Assembly: GCA_947488085.1 (NCBI GenBank)
Contig: CANKYI010000001.1
Coordinates: 2,179,928-2,243,927, forward strand
DNA from: an uncultured Erythrobacter sp.
Lineage (GTDB): Bacteria; Pseudomonadota; Alphaproteobacteria; Sphingomonadales; Sphingomonadaceae
Length of the DNA: 64,000 bases
Direction: 5' to 3'
Shown: in pieces, positions 52,302 through 61,416 of the stretch
Layout: each line of letters opens with the position of its first letter
Position numbering within the stretch: the stretch's first letter is position 1
Notes under the pieces: generated by a model
Database searches by the model: none
What the model was told of the DNA's origin: nothing
The model's input: the letters and a program-made list of their open reading frames with translations, nothing else
Program-made: the position numbers and the translations under genes

Positions 52302-53018
52302 ATGACCGACAGCCAATCAGACACCCAAGCCGACCTGGTGATTTACGGCAGTCCTGTGTCGCCATTTGTGCGCAAAGTCGCAGCAGTTTGCATAGAAAAG
52401 GACGTCCCGTTCGAGATCGAAGCGGTCAATGTCTTCGACCCGCCGCAATGGTTCCGCGACATCTCCCCCATGAAACGCATCCCAGTTCTGCGGGACCGCT
52501 CCATCGCGAGCGAAGGAACCGGCGGCACCATCGCGGATAGCTCTGCCATCTGCGCCTATATTGAGCGCAAGCACCCCGAACCCTCGCTCTATTGCTCGGA
52601 CCCGTTTGCGCATGGGCGCGCCCTCATGATGGAGGAATATGTCGACACCACGCTGGCCGCATCGGGCGGTCTTGGCATTTTCCGTCCGATCTTCTTTTCG
52701 ATCAATCAGGGCAAAGAGCCTGACATCGCAAAAGCACGCACCACCTGGGCAGACGGCCTGCCGCCGATTTTTAGCTTTCTGGATAAAGAGCTCGAAGAGC
52801 GCACATTCTGCGTCGAGGATTCGGTTTCCATCGCTGACATTTCAATCACGACCGTGCTGATGCAAATCGCGCTCGTCGCCGAAATGAAGCTCGATGATTA
52901 CCCATCATTGGCTGCCCATTATGATATGATGCGCGAGCGCCCCTCTATCTCTGGACCCTATCGCAAAGCGGACCGCATGATCCGCAAGGCCTTGCCCGAG
53001 CATATCGACCTGACCTAG
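52302..53018 (+). CDS. Glutathione S-transferase family protein
   Basis: A 238-aa cytosolic protein with an N-terminal thioredoxin-like domain (LVIYGSPVSPFVRKVAAVCIEKDVPFEIEAV; IPVLRDRS; IADSSAICAYIERKHP) and a helical C-terminal domain. The Ile-Pro cis-proline and DSSAI glutathione-binding pattern are present. The start MTDSQSD is chosen because AGGAGA lies just upstream. It precedes mtnP by 36 bp in the same orientation. Confidence 0.9.
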   Translation: MTDSQSDTQADLVIYGSPVSPFVRKVAAVCIEKDVPFEIEAVNVFDPPQWFRDISPMKRIPVLRDRSIASEGTGGTIADSSAICAYIERKHPEPSLYCSDPFAHGRALMMEEYVDTTLAASGGLGIFRPIFFSINQGKEPDIAKARTTWADGLPPIFSFLDKELEERTFCVEDSVSIADISITTVLMQIALVAEMKLDDYPSLAAHYDMMRERPSISGPYRKADRMIRKALPEHIDLT

Positions 53019-53054
53019 GGGCTTTCTTTCAATCGGAAGGATGCGCGCAAAAGC

Positions 53055-53921
53055 ATGGCCAAGAATTGGTGCATTGGAATTATCGGGGGTTCGGGCCTCT
53101 ATGATATTGAGGGGATTGAGGATCAGCAGCGTCTGATGATCGATACCCCTTGGGGTGACCCATCCGATGAGATTTTGTGCGGGCGGATTGGCGATGTGCA
53201 GGTCCGCTTTTTACCACGCCATGGCCGCGGACATCCAATCAGCCCGACCGAGCTAAACTCGCGCGCCAATATCGATGCACTGAAGCGGGCAGGCTGCACC
53301 GATATCCTTGCCATCTCTGCCGTCGGCTCATTGCGCGAAGAGATTGAGCCTGGACGCTTTGCGATCGTCGAGCAATTTATCGACAACACGAAGCACCGCC
53401 AGTCGACCTATTTCACCAGCGGCTTCGTAACCCATGTCTCCATGGCTGACCCGGTATGCCCGCGCCTCTCCGAAATGGCAGCCAAGGCGATCAGCGCTTG
53501 CAAAGGCAAAGTCGCGACAGGCGCGACATATCTCGCGATGGAAGGCCCGCAATTCTCCACCCGCGCCGAAAGCCGAATGTATCAGGCTTGGGGCGCCGAT
53601 GTGATCGGCATGACCGCCATGCCAGAGGCCAAACTCGCCCGCGAGGCCGAGTTGCCCTATGCTTTGATCGGAATGGCAACCGACTATGATTGCTGGCGCG
53701 ATGGCGAAGCGGTTGATGTGGCCCAAGTTGTTGCACAGATGAAAGAGAACGGTCAGCTCGCGCGTGAGGCGGTGATCAAGTTCATCGAGAACCTGCCAAA
53801 AACACGCAAAGCCTCACCGATCGACACCGCGCTCGACAATGCGATCATCACCATTCCCGACGAACATGATCCAGCATTACTGGCAAAGCTGGATGCTGTG
53901 GCGGGCCGGGTATTGGGGTAA
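53055..53921 (+). CDS. mtnP: S-methyl-5'-thioadenosine phosphorylase
   Basis: Phosphorolyses methylthioadenosine to adenine and methylthioribose-1-phosphate in methionine salvage. The 288-aa protein has IGIIGGSGLYDIEG, FLPRHGRGHPISPTELNSRANI (phosphate and substrate loop), EGPQFSTRAESRMYQAWGADVIGMTAMPEAKLAREAELPYA and TDYDCW, all diagnostic. No other methionine-salvage gene is nearby. Confidence 0.95.
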   Translation: MAKNWCIGIIGGSGLYDIEGIEDQQRLMIDTPWGDPSDEILCGRIGDVQVRFLPRHGRGHPISPTELNSRANIDALKRAGCTDILAISAVGSLREEIEPGRFAIVEQFIDNTKHRQSTYFTSGFVTHVSMADPVCPRLSEMAAKAISACKGKVATGATYLAMEGPQFSTRAESRMYQAWGADVIGMTAMPEAKLAREAELPYALIGMATDYDCWRDGEAVDVAQVVAQMKENGQLAREAVIKFIENLPKTRKASPIDTALDNAIITIPDEHDPALLAKLDAVAGRVLG

Positions 53922-54007
53922 CGCCCACGTCTGCATCCATTTTCGAAAGCAGTCTGTCCGCTAGCGACCCACTTGCAGAAGTTGCATGCAAATGTAGTTT
54001 CTGAGAA

Positions 54008-54421
54008 ATGCGGTCATTAGTATTTATTTTGATCCCGGCCTTTTTGACTGGCTGCGACACGAAGCATTACGACGTTGATGACGTGGTTTACGCTGATAAT
54101 TTTGCCTATCTTTCTTGCAAAGGTGTTCGTGACCCAAGCCTTGTTGCATCCAGCATCAGACAACTGAATATAGACCAGAACCTGCTTGTTGAAGAAACTC
54201 GGTCAATTGCGGGAGCTGAAGGAGCATTGGTTGTGGCGTCTGCCGCAAATGACCTTCAAAGTGGTGGAACGCAAATCACGCTGTTTTTCGAGGATGGGGC
54301 TGCTGAGGTTAGCGTTTATGCGAATAAGGCCGTTGAACCAAACTCCAAGGATCGTGAATTGCTTAGCTCTGTCTTGGAGGCTTCAGGGCTAAACGAGTGC
54401 AAAGCTATCATTGGCGAATAA
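54008..54421 (+). CDS. Small orphan lipoprotein
   Basis: A 137-aa protein with a lipobox LTGC (Cys16), so it is probably membrane-anchored in the periplasm. The rest is an acidic domain with two further Cys residues, near 37 and at 132, which may pair. No family is recognised. Its composition is richer in A+T than the genes around it, which hints at later arrival or weak constraint. Confidence 0.65.
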   Translation: MRSLVFILIPAFLTGCDTKHYDVDDVVYADNFAYLSCKGVRDPSLVASSIRQLNIDQNLLVEETRSIAGAEGALVVASAANDLQSGGTQITLFFEDGAAEVSVYANKAVEPNSKDRELLSSVLEASGLNECKAIIGE

Positions 54422-54486
54422 CGTCAGCTTTCACCTCCAATGTCGGTCGTTTGATGCGAAACCAGATCGACTAACAGCGGACGATC

Positions 54487-54780
54487 TTACCGTTCCGTCC
54501 AGCGCCCCTTAACCGGCTCAAACCGGTCCACCCGGATCGATTGCCACACGCCGCCGACCACATAGGGATCATCATTCACAGTCGCGCGCGCAGCCGCTTC
54601 GTCTTCGGCTTCGATGATGAGCAATGATCCGACAAATTCGCCTTTGTCATTGGTAAGCGGCCCTGCGGTGAGGTAATTCTCATCGTGGCTTTCCATCCAT
54701 TCGCGCTGCGCCTCAAGGTGGATTGCGCGCAGTTTGTCACTGTGTTCGCCATCGCGGCAATAAAAGCAGAAAAGAGCCAT
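54487..54780 (-). CDS. YciI-family protein
   Basis: A 97-aa protein with a dimeric alpha/beta-barrel fold. The hallmarks are the RAIHLEAQREWMESH helix, LTAGPLTNDKGEFVGSLLIIEAEDEAAARATVNDDPYV and the end SIRVDRFEPVKG. YciI proteins are suspected enzymes with an active-site His-Asp pair; the true reaction is unknown. It is divergent from putA. Confidence 0.9.
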   Translation of the reverse strand: MALFCFYCRDGEHSDKLRAIHLEAQREWMESHDENYLTAGPLTNDKGEFVGSLLIIEAEDEAAARATVNDDPYVVGGVWQSIRVDRFEPVKGRWTER

Positions 54781-54910
54781 GCGTTACTGATACCACGGGC
54801 GCGAGTGCGATCAAGCCAGAGCGCGGATGCGACTTTTCTTGCGCACCGCGTCTGACGGGTCCAAATCGCGAAAATCAACTGCGACTCCAACGAAGGGACA
54901 AAAGCCAGAA

Positions 54911-57900
54911 GTGACCACGCCTAGCCTGCCTGCAAGCACCGCCCATTTCCTCGACCGCACTGAGCTGCGCCGCGCCTTTCGCGCCGAAGAGAACGCATGC
55001 GTTGCGCAGCGTTTGGAGCAGGCGGCGCCGGCGCGCAAAGTGAGCAAAAATGCGGCGGCTCTAGCAACCGATATTATCGAGGGTGCGCGGCGGCAAAAGG
55101 CGTCGGGGATCGATGCCTTCCTGCAACAATATGGCCTCGACACCGAAGAAGGCATCGCGCTGATGTGCTTAGCTGAAGCGTTGCTGCGCGTGCCGGATGA
55201 TGAGACCGCCGATGCTTTGATCCGCGACAAGATTGGCGAAATCGACTGGGGTGAACATTTGGGCGAAAGCTCCTCCACATTCGTCAATGCGGCGACGTTT
55301 TCGTTGATGTTGACGGGCGAAGTGTTGGAGCAACCCGAAGCGCACCAAAACGGAATGGGCGGCACGCTGAAACGCACCATGAACCGCCTTGGTGAGCCAG
55401 TGATCCGCAAAGCGACACTGCAAGCGATGCGCATTTTGGGCGGACAATTCGTGTTCGGACGCGACATCGGCGAAGCGCTAAAACGAGCAAAGCCCGAACG
55501 CGCGAAGGGTTTGACCCATAGCTTCGATATGCTGGGCGAGGCCGCGATGACCTATGCCGATGCGGAAAACTACCGGATCGCCTATGACAGCGCGATTGAG
55601 CGGCTGGCGCATGAGGTCCAGAAGGATGGGAATCGCGGCGTTAGCCCTTCGCCCGGAATATCGGTTAAGCTGTCCGCGCTGCACCCCAAATACACGCACT
55701 TCCACGCTGCACAGGCGCATGACGACATCGTTCCGATTGTTCGCGAACTGGCGATCAAAGCGCGCGATGCCGACATCCATTTCACCATCGATGCCGAAGA
55801 GGCCGAACGGCTTGAAGTGTCGATGGATATTATCGAAACTCTTATCGCCGATGACACATTGTTCTCACGCGACGATGGATCGCGGTGGGAAGGGTTTGGA
55901 CTGGCCGTTCAAGCGTATCAGAAACGCGGAGTGCCCCTATGCGATTGGGTTGCCAAACTGGCACGACGGCATGGGCGCAAACTGTTCGTGCGACTGGTCA
56001 AAGGGGCGTATTGGGACACTGAGGTAAAGCTGTCGCAGGTTGGCGGATATGACGATTATCCCGTCTTCACCCGCAAGATCGCGACCGATGTGTCCTACCT
56101 CGCCTGCGCGGCGCGATTGTTCGAACATGACGATGTGATCCGCCCCGCCTTTGCGACCCATAACGCCTACACTGTGGCTGTGGTAAAGGAGATGGCGCAA
56201 TCCCGTCCCTTCGAATTCCAACGCCTGCATGGCATGGGCGAAGAAGTCTTCGATGCACTCCACAAAATTGAAGGCAACAACCCCACCCCTGTGCGGATTT
56301 ACGCACCCGTTGGCGGGCACAAGCAATTGCTCGCTTATCTTGTGAGGCGCTTGCTCGAAAACGGAGCGAACACCAGCTTCGTCAATCGCATGGGTGATGC
56401 GGAAATCGCCGCTGAGGAACTGGTCGGTGATCCGGTTGCTGAACTTGCCGCCAAGCGCCCGCATCGCAACCCGAAAATCCCGCTACCGCAAGATATTCTG
56501 GGTGAACGAGGCAACAGCGCGGGTGTTGATTTGGCCGACCCGTTGGTGCTTGAGCCATTGCAATCACGGTTGGAGACTTTGCGCGAATTGCATTGGCATG
56601 CGCAGCCAACTTTCCCTGCAGAAGACGCAGGTGAAATGGCGCCAATCACCATGCCGCATGATCTGACCGTCGCGGTCGGAACACGCCGCGATTCCACGCA
56701 GAAAGAGGTCGACGCCGCCTTCGAACGCGCCGCTGCGATTCAGCCGGGATGGGACGCATTGGGCGGAGAACGTCGTGCGCTGCTGCTCGAAGAAGCCGCC
56801 GATCTGTTCGAAGCGCATACCGATGAGTTCCTGTCCCTATGCCAGCGCGAGGCGGGCAAGACATTGCTCGATGGCGTTGCAGAATTGCGCGAAGCGGTCG
56901 ATTTCCTGCGCTATTACGCCAGCGAAGCGCGCCGCCAGTTTGCTGCGCCCGTCGCGTTACCGGGGCCAACGGGTGAGGAGAACACGCTGACCATGCATGG
57001 GCGCGGTGTGTTTGCGACGATTAGCCCTTGGAATTTTCCACTCGCGATCTTTGTCGGCATGGCATCGGCCGCGCTCGCTGCGGGCAACGCGGTTATCGCC
57101 AAGCCTGCCGAACAGACGCCTTTGATCGCTGCGCTTGCGGTCAAATTGTGCCACGAGGCGGGCATCCCGCCAGAGGCGCTGCAATTGCTGCCGGGAGCTG
57201 GCGATGTCGGTCAGATGATCACCGCTGATCCGCGTCTCGCAGGTGTTGCCTTCACAGGCTCAACCGAAACCGCGCAGGCAATCAATAGGACACTGGCCGG
57301 GCGCGACGGACCTATCGCCACTTTGATCGCAGAAACCGGCGGCCAAAACGCGATGATCGTTGATTCCAGCGCTTTGCCCGAACAGGTGGTGCGCGACGTC
57401 TTGGCCAGTGCGTTTCAAAGTGCAGGCCAGCGGTGTTCGGCCCTACGCGTCCTCTATCTGCAAGACGATGTCGCCGACGAAATGCTAGCGATGATCCGCG
57501 GCGGCTTCGAAGCGCTCAATATCGGTGACCCCGCATTGCTCGAAGTGGATTGCGGCCCAGTGATTGATCCCGATGCGCGAGCGGCGTTGGAGCGCCATGT
57601 CGCCCGGCGCGAGGCCAGTGGCCACACGATCTGGCGCAAAGAGATCGATCCGGGTTTGGACAAAGGATGCTTTGTCGCGCCCACCATCATAGAAGTCGGC
57701 TCTATCCTCGATCTGAAACGTGAGAATTTCGGGCCGATCCTCCATGTCGCTCGTTTCAAGAGCGAGGAGCTTGGCCAGATCGTCGACGATATCAACGCCA
57801 CGGGATACGGCCTTACCCTAGGCCTGCACAGCCGCATTGCAGAGACACGCCGCTTTGTTCAAGCCCATGCACGTGTCGGCAATTTCTACGTCAACCGCAA

Positions 57901-58069
57901 CCAAATCGGCGCTATTGTGGAAAGCCAACCCTTTGGCGGAGAGGGGCTGTCAGGCACCGGCCCAAAAGCCGGCGGCCCGCATTACCTCGCGCGGTTCGCC
58001 ACGGAGCGCGTATCCTGCGTCGACACAACGGCTGCGGGCGGTAATGCGAGCCTGCTTGCCAGCCTCTAA
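54911..58069 (+). CDS. putA: Bifunctional proline dehydrogenase/P5C dehydrogenase PutA
   Basis: Oxidises proline to glutamate in two steps. The GTG at 54911 gives 1052 aa; an ATG at 54827 would add 28 basic residues with no family look. The proline dehydrogenase barrel spans about residues 150-480 (SPGISVKLSALHPKY; KLFVRLVKGAYWDTE; FATHNAYTV). The aldehyde dehydrogenase part follows from about 580 (ISPWNFPLAIF; FTGSTETAQ; AETGGQNAMIVDS; SAGQRCSALRVLYLQ with the catalytic Cys). No ribbon-helix-helix domain at the N-terminus, so it should not repress its own gene. Confidence 0.96.
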   Translation: MTTPSLPASTAHFLDRTELRRAFRAEENACVAQRLEQAAPARKVSKNAAALATDIIEGARRQKASGIDAFLQQYGLDTEEGIALMCLAEALLRVPDDETADALIRDKIGEIDWGEHLGESSSTFVNAATFSLMLTGEVLEQPEAHQNGMGGTLKRTMNRLGEPVIRKATLQAMRILGGQFVFGRDIGEALKRAKPERAKGLTHSFDMLGEAAMTYADAENYRIAYDSAIERLAHEVQKDGNRGVSPSPGISVKLSALHPKYTHFHAAQAHDDIVPIVRELAIKARDADIHFTIDAEEAERLEVSMDIIETLIADDTLFSRDDGSRWEGFGLAVQAYQKRGVPLCDWVAKLARRHGRKLFVRLVKGAYWDTEVKLSQVGGYDDYPVFTRKIATDVSYLACAARLFEHDDVIRPAFATHNAYTVAVVKEMAQSRPFEFQRLHGMGEEVFDALHKIEGNNPTPVRIYAPVGGHKQLLAYLVRRLLENGANTSFVNRMGDAEIAAEELVGDPVAELAAKRPHRNPKIPLPQDILGERGNSAGVDLADPLVLEPLQSRLETLRELHWHAQPTFPAEDAGEMAPITMPHDLTVAVGTRRDSTQKEVDAAFERAAAIQPGWDALGGERRALLLEEAADLFEAHTDEFLSLCQREAGKTLLDGVAELREAVDFLRYYASEARRQFAAPVALPGPTGEENTLTMHGRGVFATISPWNFPLAIFVGMASAALAAGNAVIAKPAEQTPLIAALAVKLCHEAGIPPEALQLLPGAGDVGQMITADPRLAGVAFTGSTETAQAINRTLAGRDGPIATLIAETGGQNAMIVDSSALPEQVVRDVLASAFQSAGQRCSALRVLYLQDDVADEMLAMIRGGFEALNIGDPALLEVDCGPVIDPDARAALERHVARREASGHTIWRKEIDPGLDKGCFVAPTIIEVGSILDLKRENFGPILHVARFKSEELGQIVDDINATGYGLTLGLHSRIAETRRFVQAHARVGNFYVNRNQIGAIVESQPFGGEGLSGTGPKAGGPHYLARFATERVSCVDTTAAGGNASLLASL

Positions 58070-58109
58070 GCTCTTGCAAGTGCACCGATAAGCGCGATAA
58101 ATCCCTCTC

Positions 58110-58652
58110 ATGATTCATCGTCTTACCCGGCTCATCACCCACCTGATCGCTTTGCTCGCTCTTATGTGGAACGGGGCTGCGCTGGCCGAAGTGCAGATCC
58201 ATTTTCACAGTTTCAACGGGTCCGTGCTGTTCGGGCGCTATCCTCACACGTTCATTGTACTCGAAGGGACACTGGACAGCACGGGTGAGACCATTGATGA
58301 GAATTACGGTTTCTCCGCGCGCCGGGCGAACACCGCGGTGTTGAATGGCCCTGTTGAGCATATGGTACTGGCGGAAAGTGAGCGCAATGTGCGGCGCACC
58401 AATCGTCATTTCTCTATGACCATCACAGACGCCCAATATCGTCGCATAATCACAGAGGTGCGCGCATGGCAAAACGCCCCGGGCAAGTATTACGATCTGG
58501 AAACGCGCAATTGTATCCATTTTGTGGGCGCAATGGCACGGATTTTGGGGTTGCGGGTCGAATATCCCGACAACATGCTGCGCAGACCAAAGCGGTGGCT
58601 CAATCACATAACAACACTCAACCCGCAATTGGGAGCAGAGTTGATCGATTAA
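58110..58652 (+). CDS. Exported protein, possible papain-like/NlpC-type fold
   Basis: The 180-aa protein has a signal peptide (residues 1-26, ending AALA). The mature part shows FGRYPHTFIVLEG with a conserved-looking His and, later, DLETRNCIHFVGAMARILGL with Cys preceded by Asn. His-then-Cys order is reminiscent of circularly permuted NlpC/P60-like proteins (YiiX, DUF4105 and others), but the match is weak and function is unknown. It lies between putA and dcd with no clear link. Confidence 0.6.
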   Translation: MIHRLTRLITHLIALLALMWNGAALAEVQIHFHSFNGSVLFGRYPHTFIVLEGTLDSTGETIDENYGFSARRANTAVLNGPVEHMVLAESERNVRRTNRHFSMTITDAQYRRIITEVRAWQNAPGKYYDLETRNCIHFVGAMARILGLRVEYPDNMLRRPKRWLNHITTLNPQLGAELID

Positions 58653-58731
58653 GCGATCAATGTGGGGATAGAGCGCTCGCTCTTTACGCCCGGTGCTTGC
58701 TCAGCCTGCGCCTTTGCGGGAACAGTTAAGC

Positions 58732-59286
58732 ATGGCGATTCTCTCAGATAAATGGATCCGTGAACAGGCGCAGTCCCACGGTATGATCGAACCCTTTGTG
58801 GAGGCTCAGCGCCGCGAAGGTGTCATCAGTTATGGCCTATCCTCCTACGGCTATGACGCGCGGGTTGCGCCGGAATTCAAGATTTTCACCAATGTGAATT
58901 CCTCTACCGTCGACCCTAAGAATTTCGACGAAGGCAGCCTTGTAGATCGCGAGACGGATGTTTGCATCATCCCTCCCAATTCATTCGCATTGGCTCGCAC
59001 GGTCGAGTATTTTCGAGTTCCAGAGGATGTGCTGGTTATCTGTCTCGGCAAGAGCACCTATGCACGCTGTGGGATTATCGTGAATGTCACCCCACTTGAA
59101 CCGGGTTGGGAGGGGCATGTGACGCTGGAGTTTTCAAACACCACGCCGCTACCTGCTAAAATCTACGCCAATGAAGGCGCATGCCAGTTCCTGTTCCTCA
59201 AGGGCAATGAGCGCCCCGAAGTCACCTATGCCGATCGAGCGGGAAAATATATGGGCCAACGCGGGGTCACTTTGCCTCGACTCTGA
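58732..59286 (+). CDS. dcd: dCTP deaminase
   Basis: Converts dCTP to dUTP, the main route to thymidylate precursors. The 184-aa protein has [29 protein letters not shown], the substrate loop [30 protein letters not shown] with the catalytic Glu, and the C-terminal [11 protein letters not shown]. Length and motifs match Dcd. An ATG with a short leader is used; a longer frame from 58693 is rejected. Confidence 0.96.
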   Translation: MAILSDKWIREQAQSHGMIEPFVEAQRREGVISYGLSSYGYDARVAPEFKIFTNVNSSTVDPKNFDEGSLVDRETDVCIIPPNSFALARTVEYFRVPEDVLVICLGKSTYARCGIIVNVTPLEPGWEGHVTLEFSNTTPLPAKIYANEGACQFLFLKGNERPEVTYADRAGKYMGQRGVTLPRL

Positions 59287-59311
59287 TCTCAGCTGCGCTA
59301 CGCTTGCACGC

Positions 59312-60094
59312 ATGAGCATAGCCAAATTTCCGTTCTGGCGCGTGGTTCCTGGGGCCAACGAGGACCAGTTCATTCTCCCCGTCACGCGGCCGGCAACAGT
59401 TGGCCCTCCGGAACATCCCTTTGTCATGGGCGGCGCATGTCTCGCCGCTGCGATTGATGCGCTTGAACTGGCGAGCGGCATGCCTTTGCTGTGGTCAACC
59501 ATACAATTCCTAAGCCCCACGCAAGGCGCAGAGGAATTGCATATTGAATGTGAACAAATCGGCGGTGGGCGCAGTGTTGGGCAATGGCAGGCGAAGCTGC
59601 GCCTCGGTGAACGCACTGTCTCACAAGTCATCGCTGCATTAGGCGCACGCGAACCCAGCGATCAGCGCTTGTTTGCGCGAATGCCCGATGTCCCTGCGCC
59701 GGACGAGTGTGAAGTCAAACCACCTGATCCCAACGGCTTTGACGACAATTTGATCGGTCAATTGGAACGCCGCACCGCCTTGGAAGATAATGATAATGGA
59801 ATAGAGGCAATGTGGACACTGTCCCGCGCTGGTTTTGCCAACGATGTGGGCGTTCTTGCCATGATCTCCGATTTCTTCCTTGGCGCGCACCCGCGAACGC
59901 GAACCGGATCGAGCCTCGATGCAACTCTGCGCTTCATCCAAAGTGCGCCGCCGGGATGGGTGCTTTCGGTTACAGAATTGGCTGCATTTGATCGCGGTAC
60001 AGTCCACGGACAAGCGCGGCACTATGCCGAAGATGGCAGCTTGCTGGCAATTTCCAGCCAGACAGGCGTTTTGCCAAGGACACCGCGTGTTTGA
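59312..60094 (+). CDS. Acyl-CoA thioesterase-like protein (double hotdog)
   Basis: A 260-aa protein of TesB-like type. The N-terminal half has HPFVMGGACLAAAIDALE and the central strand LLWSTIQFLSPTQGAEELHIECEQIGGGRSVGQWQAKL; the second half has DATLRFIQSAPPGWVLSVTELAAFDRGTVHGQARHY. Expected to hydrolyse acyl-CoA. The start MSIAKFPFWR lies 25 bp after dcd. The pairing with the dehydrogenase-like gene downstream may mean a lipid role. Confidence 0.82.
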   Translation: MSIAKFPFWRVVPGANEDQFILPVTRPATVGPPEHPFVMGGACLAAAIDALELASGMPLLWSTIQFLSPTQGAEELHIECEQIGGGRSVGQWQAKLRLGERTVSQVIAALGAREPSDQRLFARMPDVPAPDECEVKPPDPNGFDDNLIGQLERRTALEDNDNGIEAMWTLSRAGFANDVGVLAMISDFFLGAHPRTRTGSSLDATLRFIQSAPPGWVLSVTELAAFDRGTVHGQARHYAEDGSLLAISSQTGVLPRTPRV

Positions 60095-60163
60095 GCATTT
60101 CTGCGGCGAGTTTTGACTCTTACTAAGCGCTACTCCATGCCCACCGGCAAAGGAGAACACTTC

Positions 60164-61342
60164 ATGGCAGACACTGAATTCGACATCATCGTCTATGGCG
60201 CAACCGGATATACCGGGCGGCTAGTCGCGGAATATCTGGACAGCCACTATGGCAGCTCGGACAACGCCCCAAAATGGGCAATGGCTGGCCGCTCACAGGA
60301 AAAGCTGGAAGCCGTGCGCGATGAGATTGGCGCGCCCGCCAATACACCATTGGTGGTTGCCAATGCCGATCATCCTGCCGATCTGGAGGCGATGTGCAAA
60401 CGCACCAAAGTCGTCATCACGACCGTCGGCCCATACCAACTCTATGGCGATGACTTGGTCGCAGCCTGTGTGAAAACCGGCACTGACTATGCCGATCTAA
60501 GCGGCGAACCCGCTTGGATGGCCGAGAAGATCGAGGAGCATCAAGCCGCAGCAGAGGCCAGCGGCGCGCGCATTTGTTTTTCGAGCGGGTTTGATTCCAT
60601 CCCTTTCGACCTCGGCGTGTTGATGACTCAAAAAGCGGCACAAGAACGCTTTGGTGCGCCCTCGCCCAAAATTCGCGGACGTGTGCGCGCGATGGCGGGG
60701 ACGTTCTCCGGCGGCACCGCGGCTAGCCTTGGCGCGACGATGAAGGCGGCGGCAAAGAACCCGCGCATCATCAATGTGCTGCGCGACAGCTTTGCTCTGA
60801 CGCCGGGCTTTGACGGGCCTAGCCAGCCGACCGGCATGGTACCGATGTATGAGAAGGATTTGGACAAATGGGCCGCGCCTTTCGTCATGGCCCCGATCAA
60901 CACAAAGAACGTGCACCGCACCAATTTCCTGTTGGGTCACCCCTATGGTGAGGATTTTCAGTATGATGAAATGATGCTGACCAGCCCCGGCGATGCCGGC
61001 AAGAAAATGGCCGAAGCGGCTGCTGAAATGATGAAGAACCCATTCGGCGCAAAACCGCCCAAGCCCGGTGAAGGCCCGACCAAAGAAGAGCGCGAAAACG
61101 GGTTCTACGATGTGCTATTCGTGGCGGACAATCCAAACGGCGGAGACACGCTGCATTTCGGTGTTAAAGGCAAATATGATCCAGGCTATGGCTCAACCAG
61201 CCGGATGATCGCAGAAACCGGCATCGCGTTGCTTTCCTCGGATGCACCGGGTGGCATTGGCACGCCAGGATCGTTCCTTGGCGAAGCATTGGTCGACCGT
61301 TTGCAAGAACACGCTGAGATCACATTCGCGGTCGAAAACTGA
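60164..61342 (+). CDS. Saccharopine-dehydrogenase-like/trans-acting enoyl reductase family protein
   Basis: A 392-aa protein with an N-terminal NAD(P)-binding fold (FDIIVYGATGYTGRLVAEYL; WAMAGRSQEKLEAV), then TDYADLSGEPAWM and FSSGFDSIPFDLGV, typical of the saccharopine dehydrogenase-like group that includes mycobacterial trans-acting enoyl reductases. It probably acts on a lipid rather than on lysine. AAGGAG eight bases upstream fixes the ATG at 60164. Confidence 0.88.
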   Translation: MADTEFDIIVYGATGYTGRLVAEYLDSHYGSSDNAPKWAMAGRSQEKLEAVRDEIGAPANTPLVVANADHPADLEAMCKRTKVVITTVGPYQLYGDDLVAACVKTGTDYADLSGEPAWMAEKIEEHQAAAEASGARICFSSGFDSIPFDLGVLMTQKAAQERFGAPSPKIRGRVRAMAGTFSGGTAASLGATMKAAAKNPRIINVLRDSFALTPGFDGPSQPTGMVPMYEKDLDKWAAPFVMAPINTKNVHRTNFLLGHPYGEDFQYDEMMLTSPGDAGKKMAEAAAEMMKNPFGAKPPKPGEGPTKEERENGFYDVLFVADNPNGGDTLHFGVKGKYDPGYGSTSRMIAETGIALLSSDAPGGIGTPGSFLGEALVDRLQEHAEITFAVEN

Positions 61343-61362
61343 GTTTCTCACCGCAAAAAAAG

Positions 61363-61397
61363 AAAGGCGGGGCTGGCACATGCCAACCCCGCCTTTT
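61363..61397. terminator. Bidirectional Rho-independent terminator
   Basis: AAAGGCGGGGCTGGCA and TGCCAACCCCGCCTTT form a long stem with one mismatch and a two-base loop, flanked by A-rich and T-rich ends. It separates two convergent genes. Confidence 0.92.
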
Positions 61398-61416
61398 CCT
61401 TAATCTGTTCGAATGA

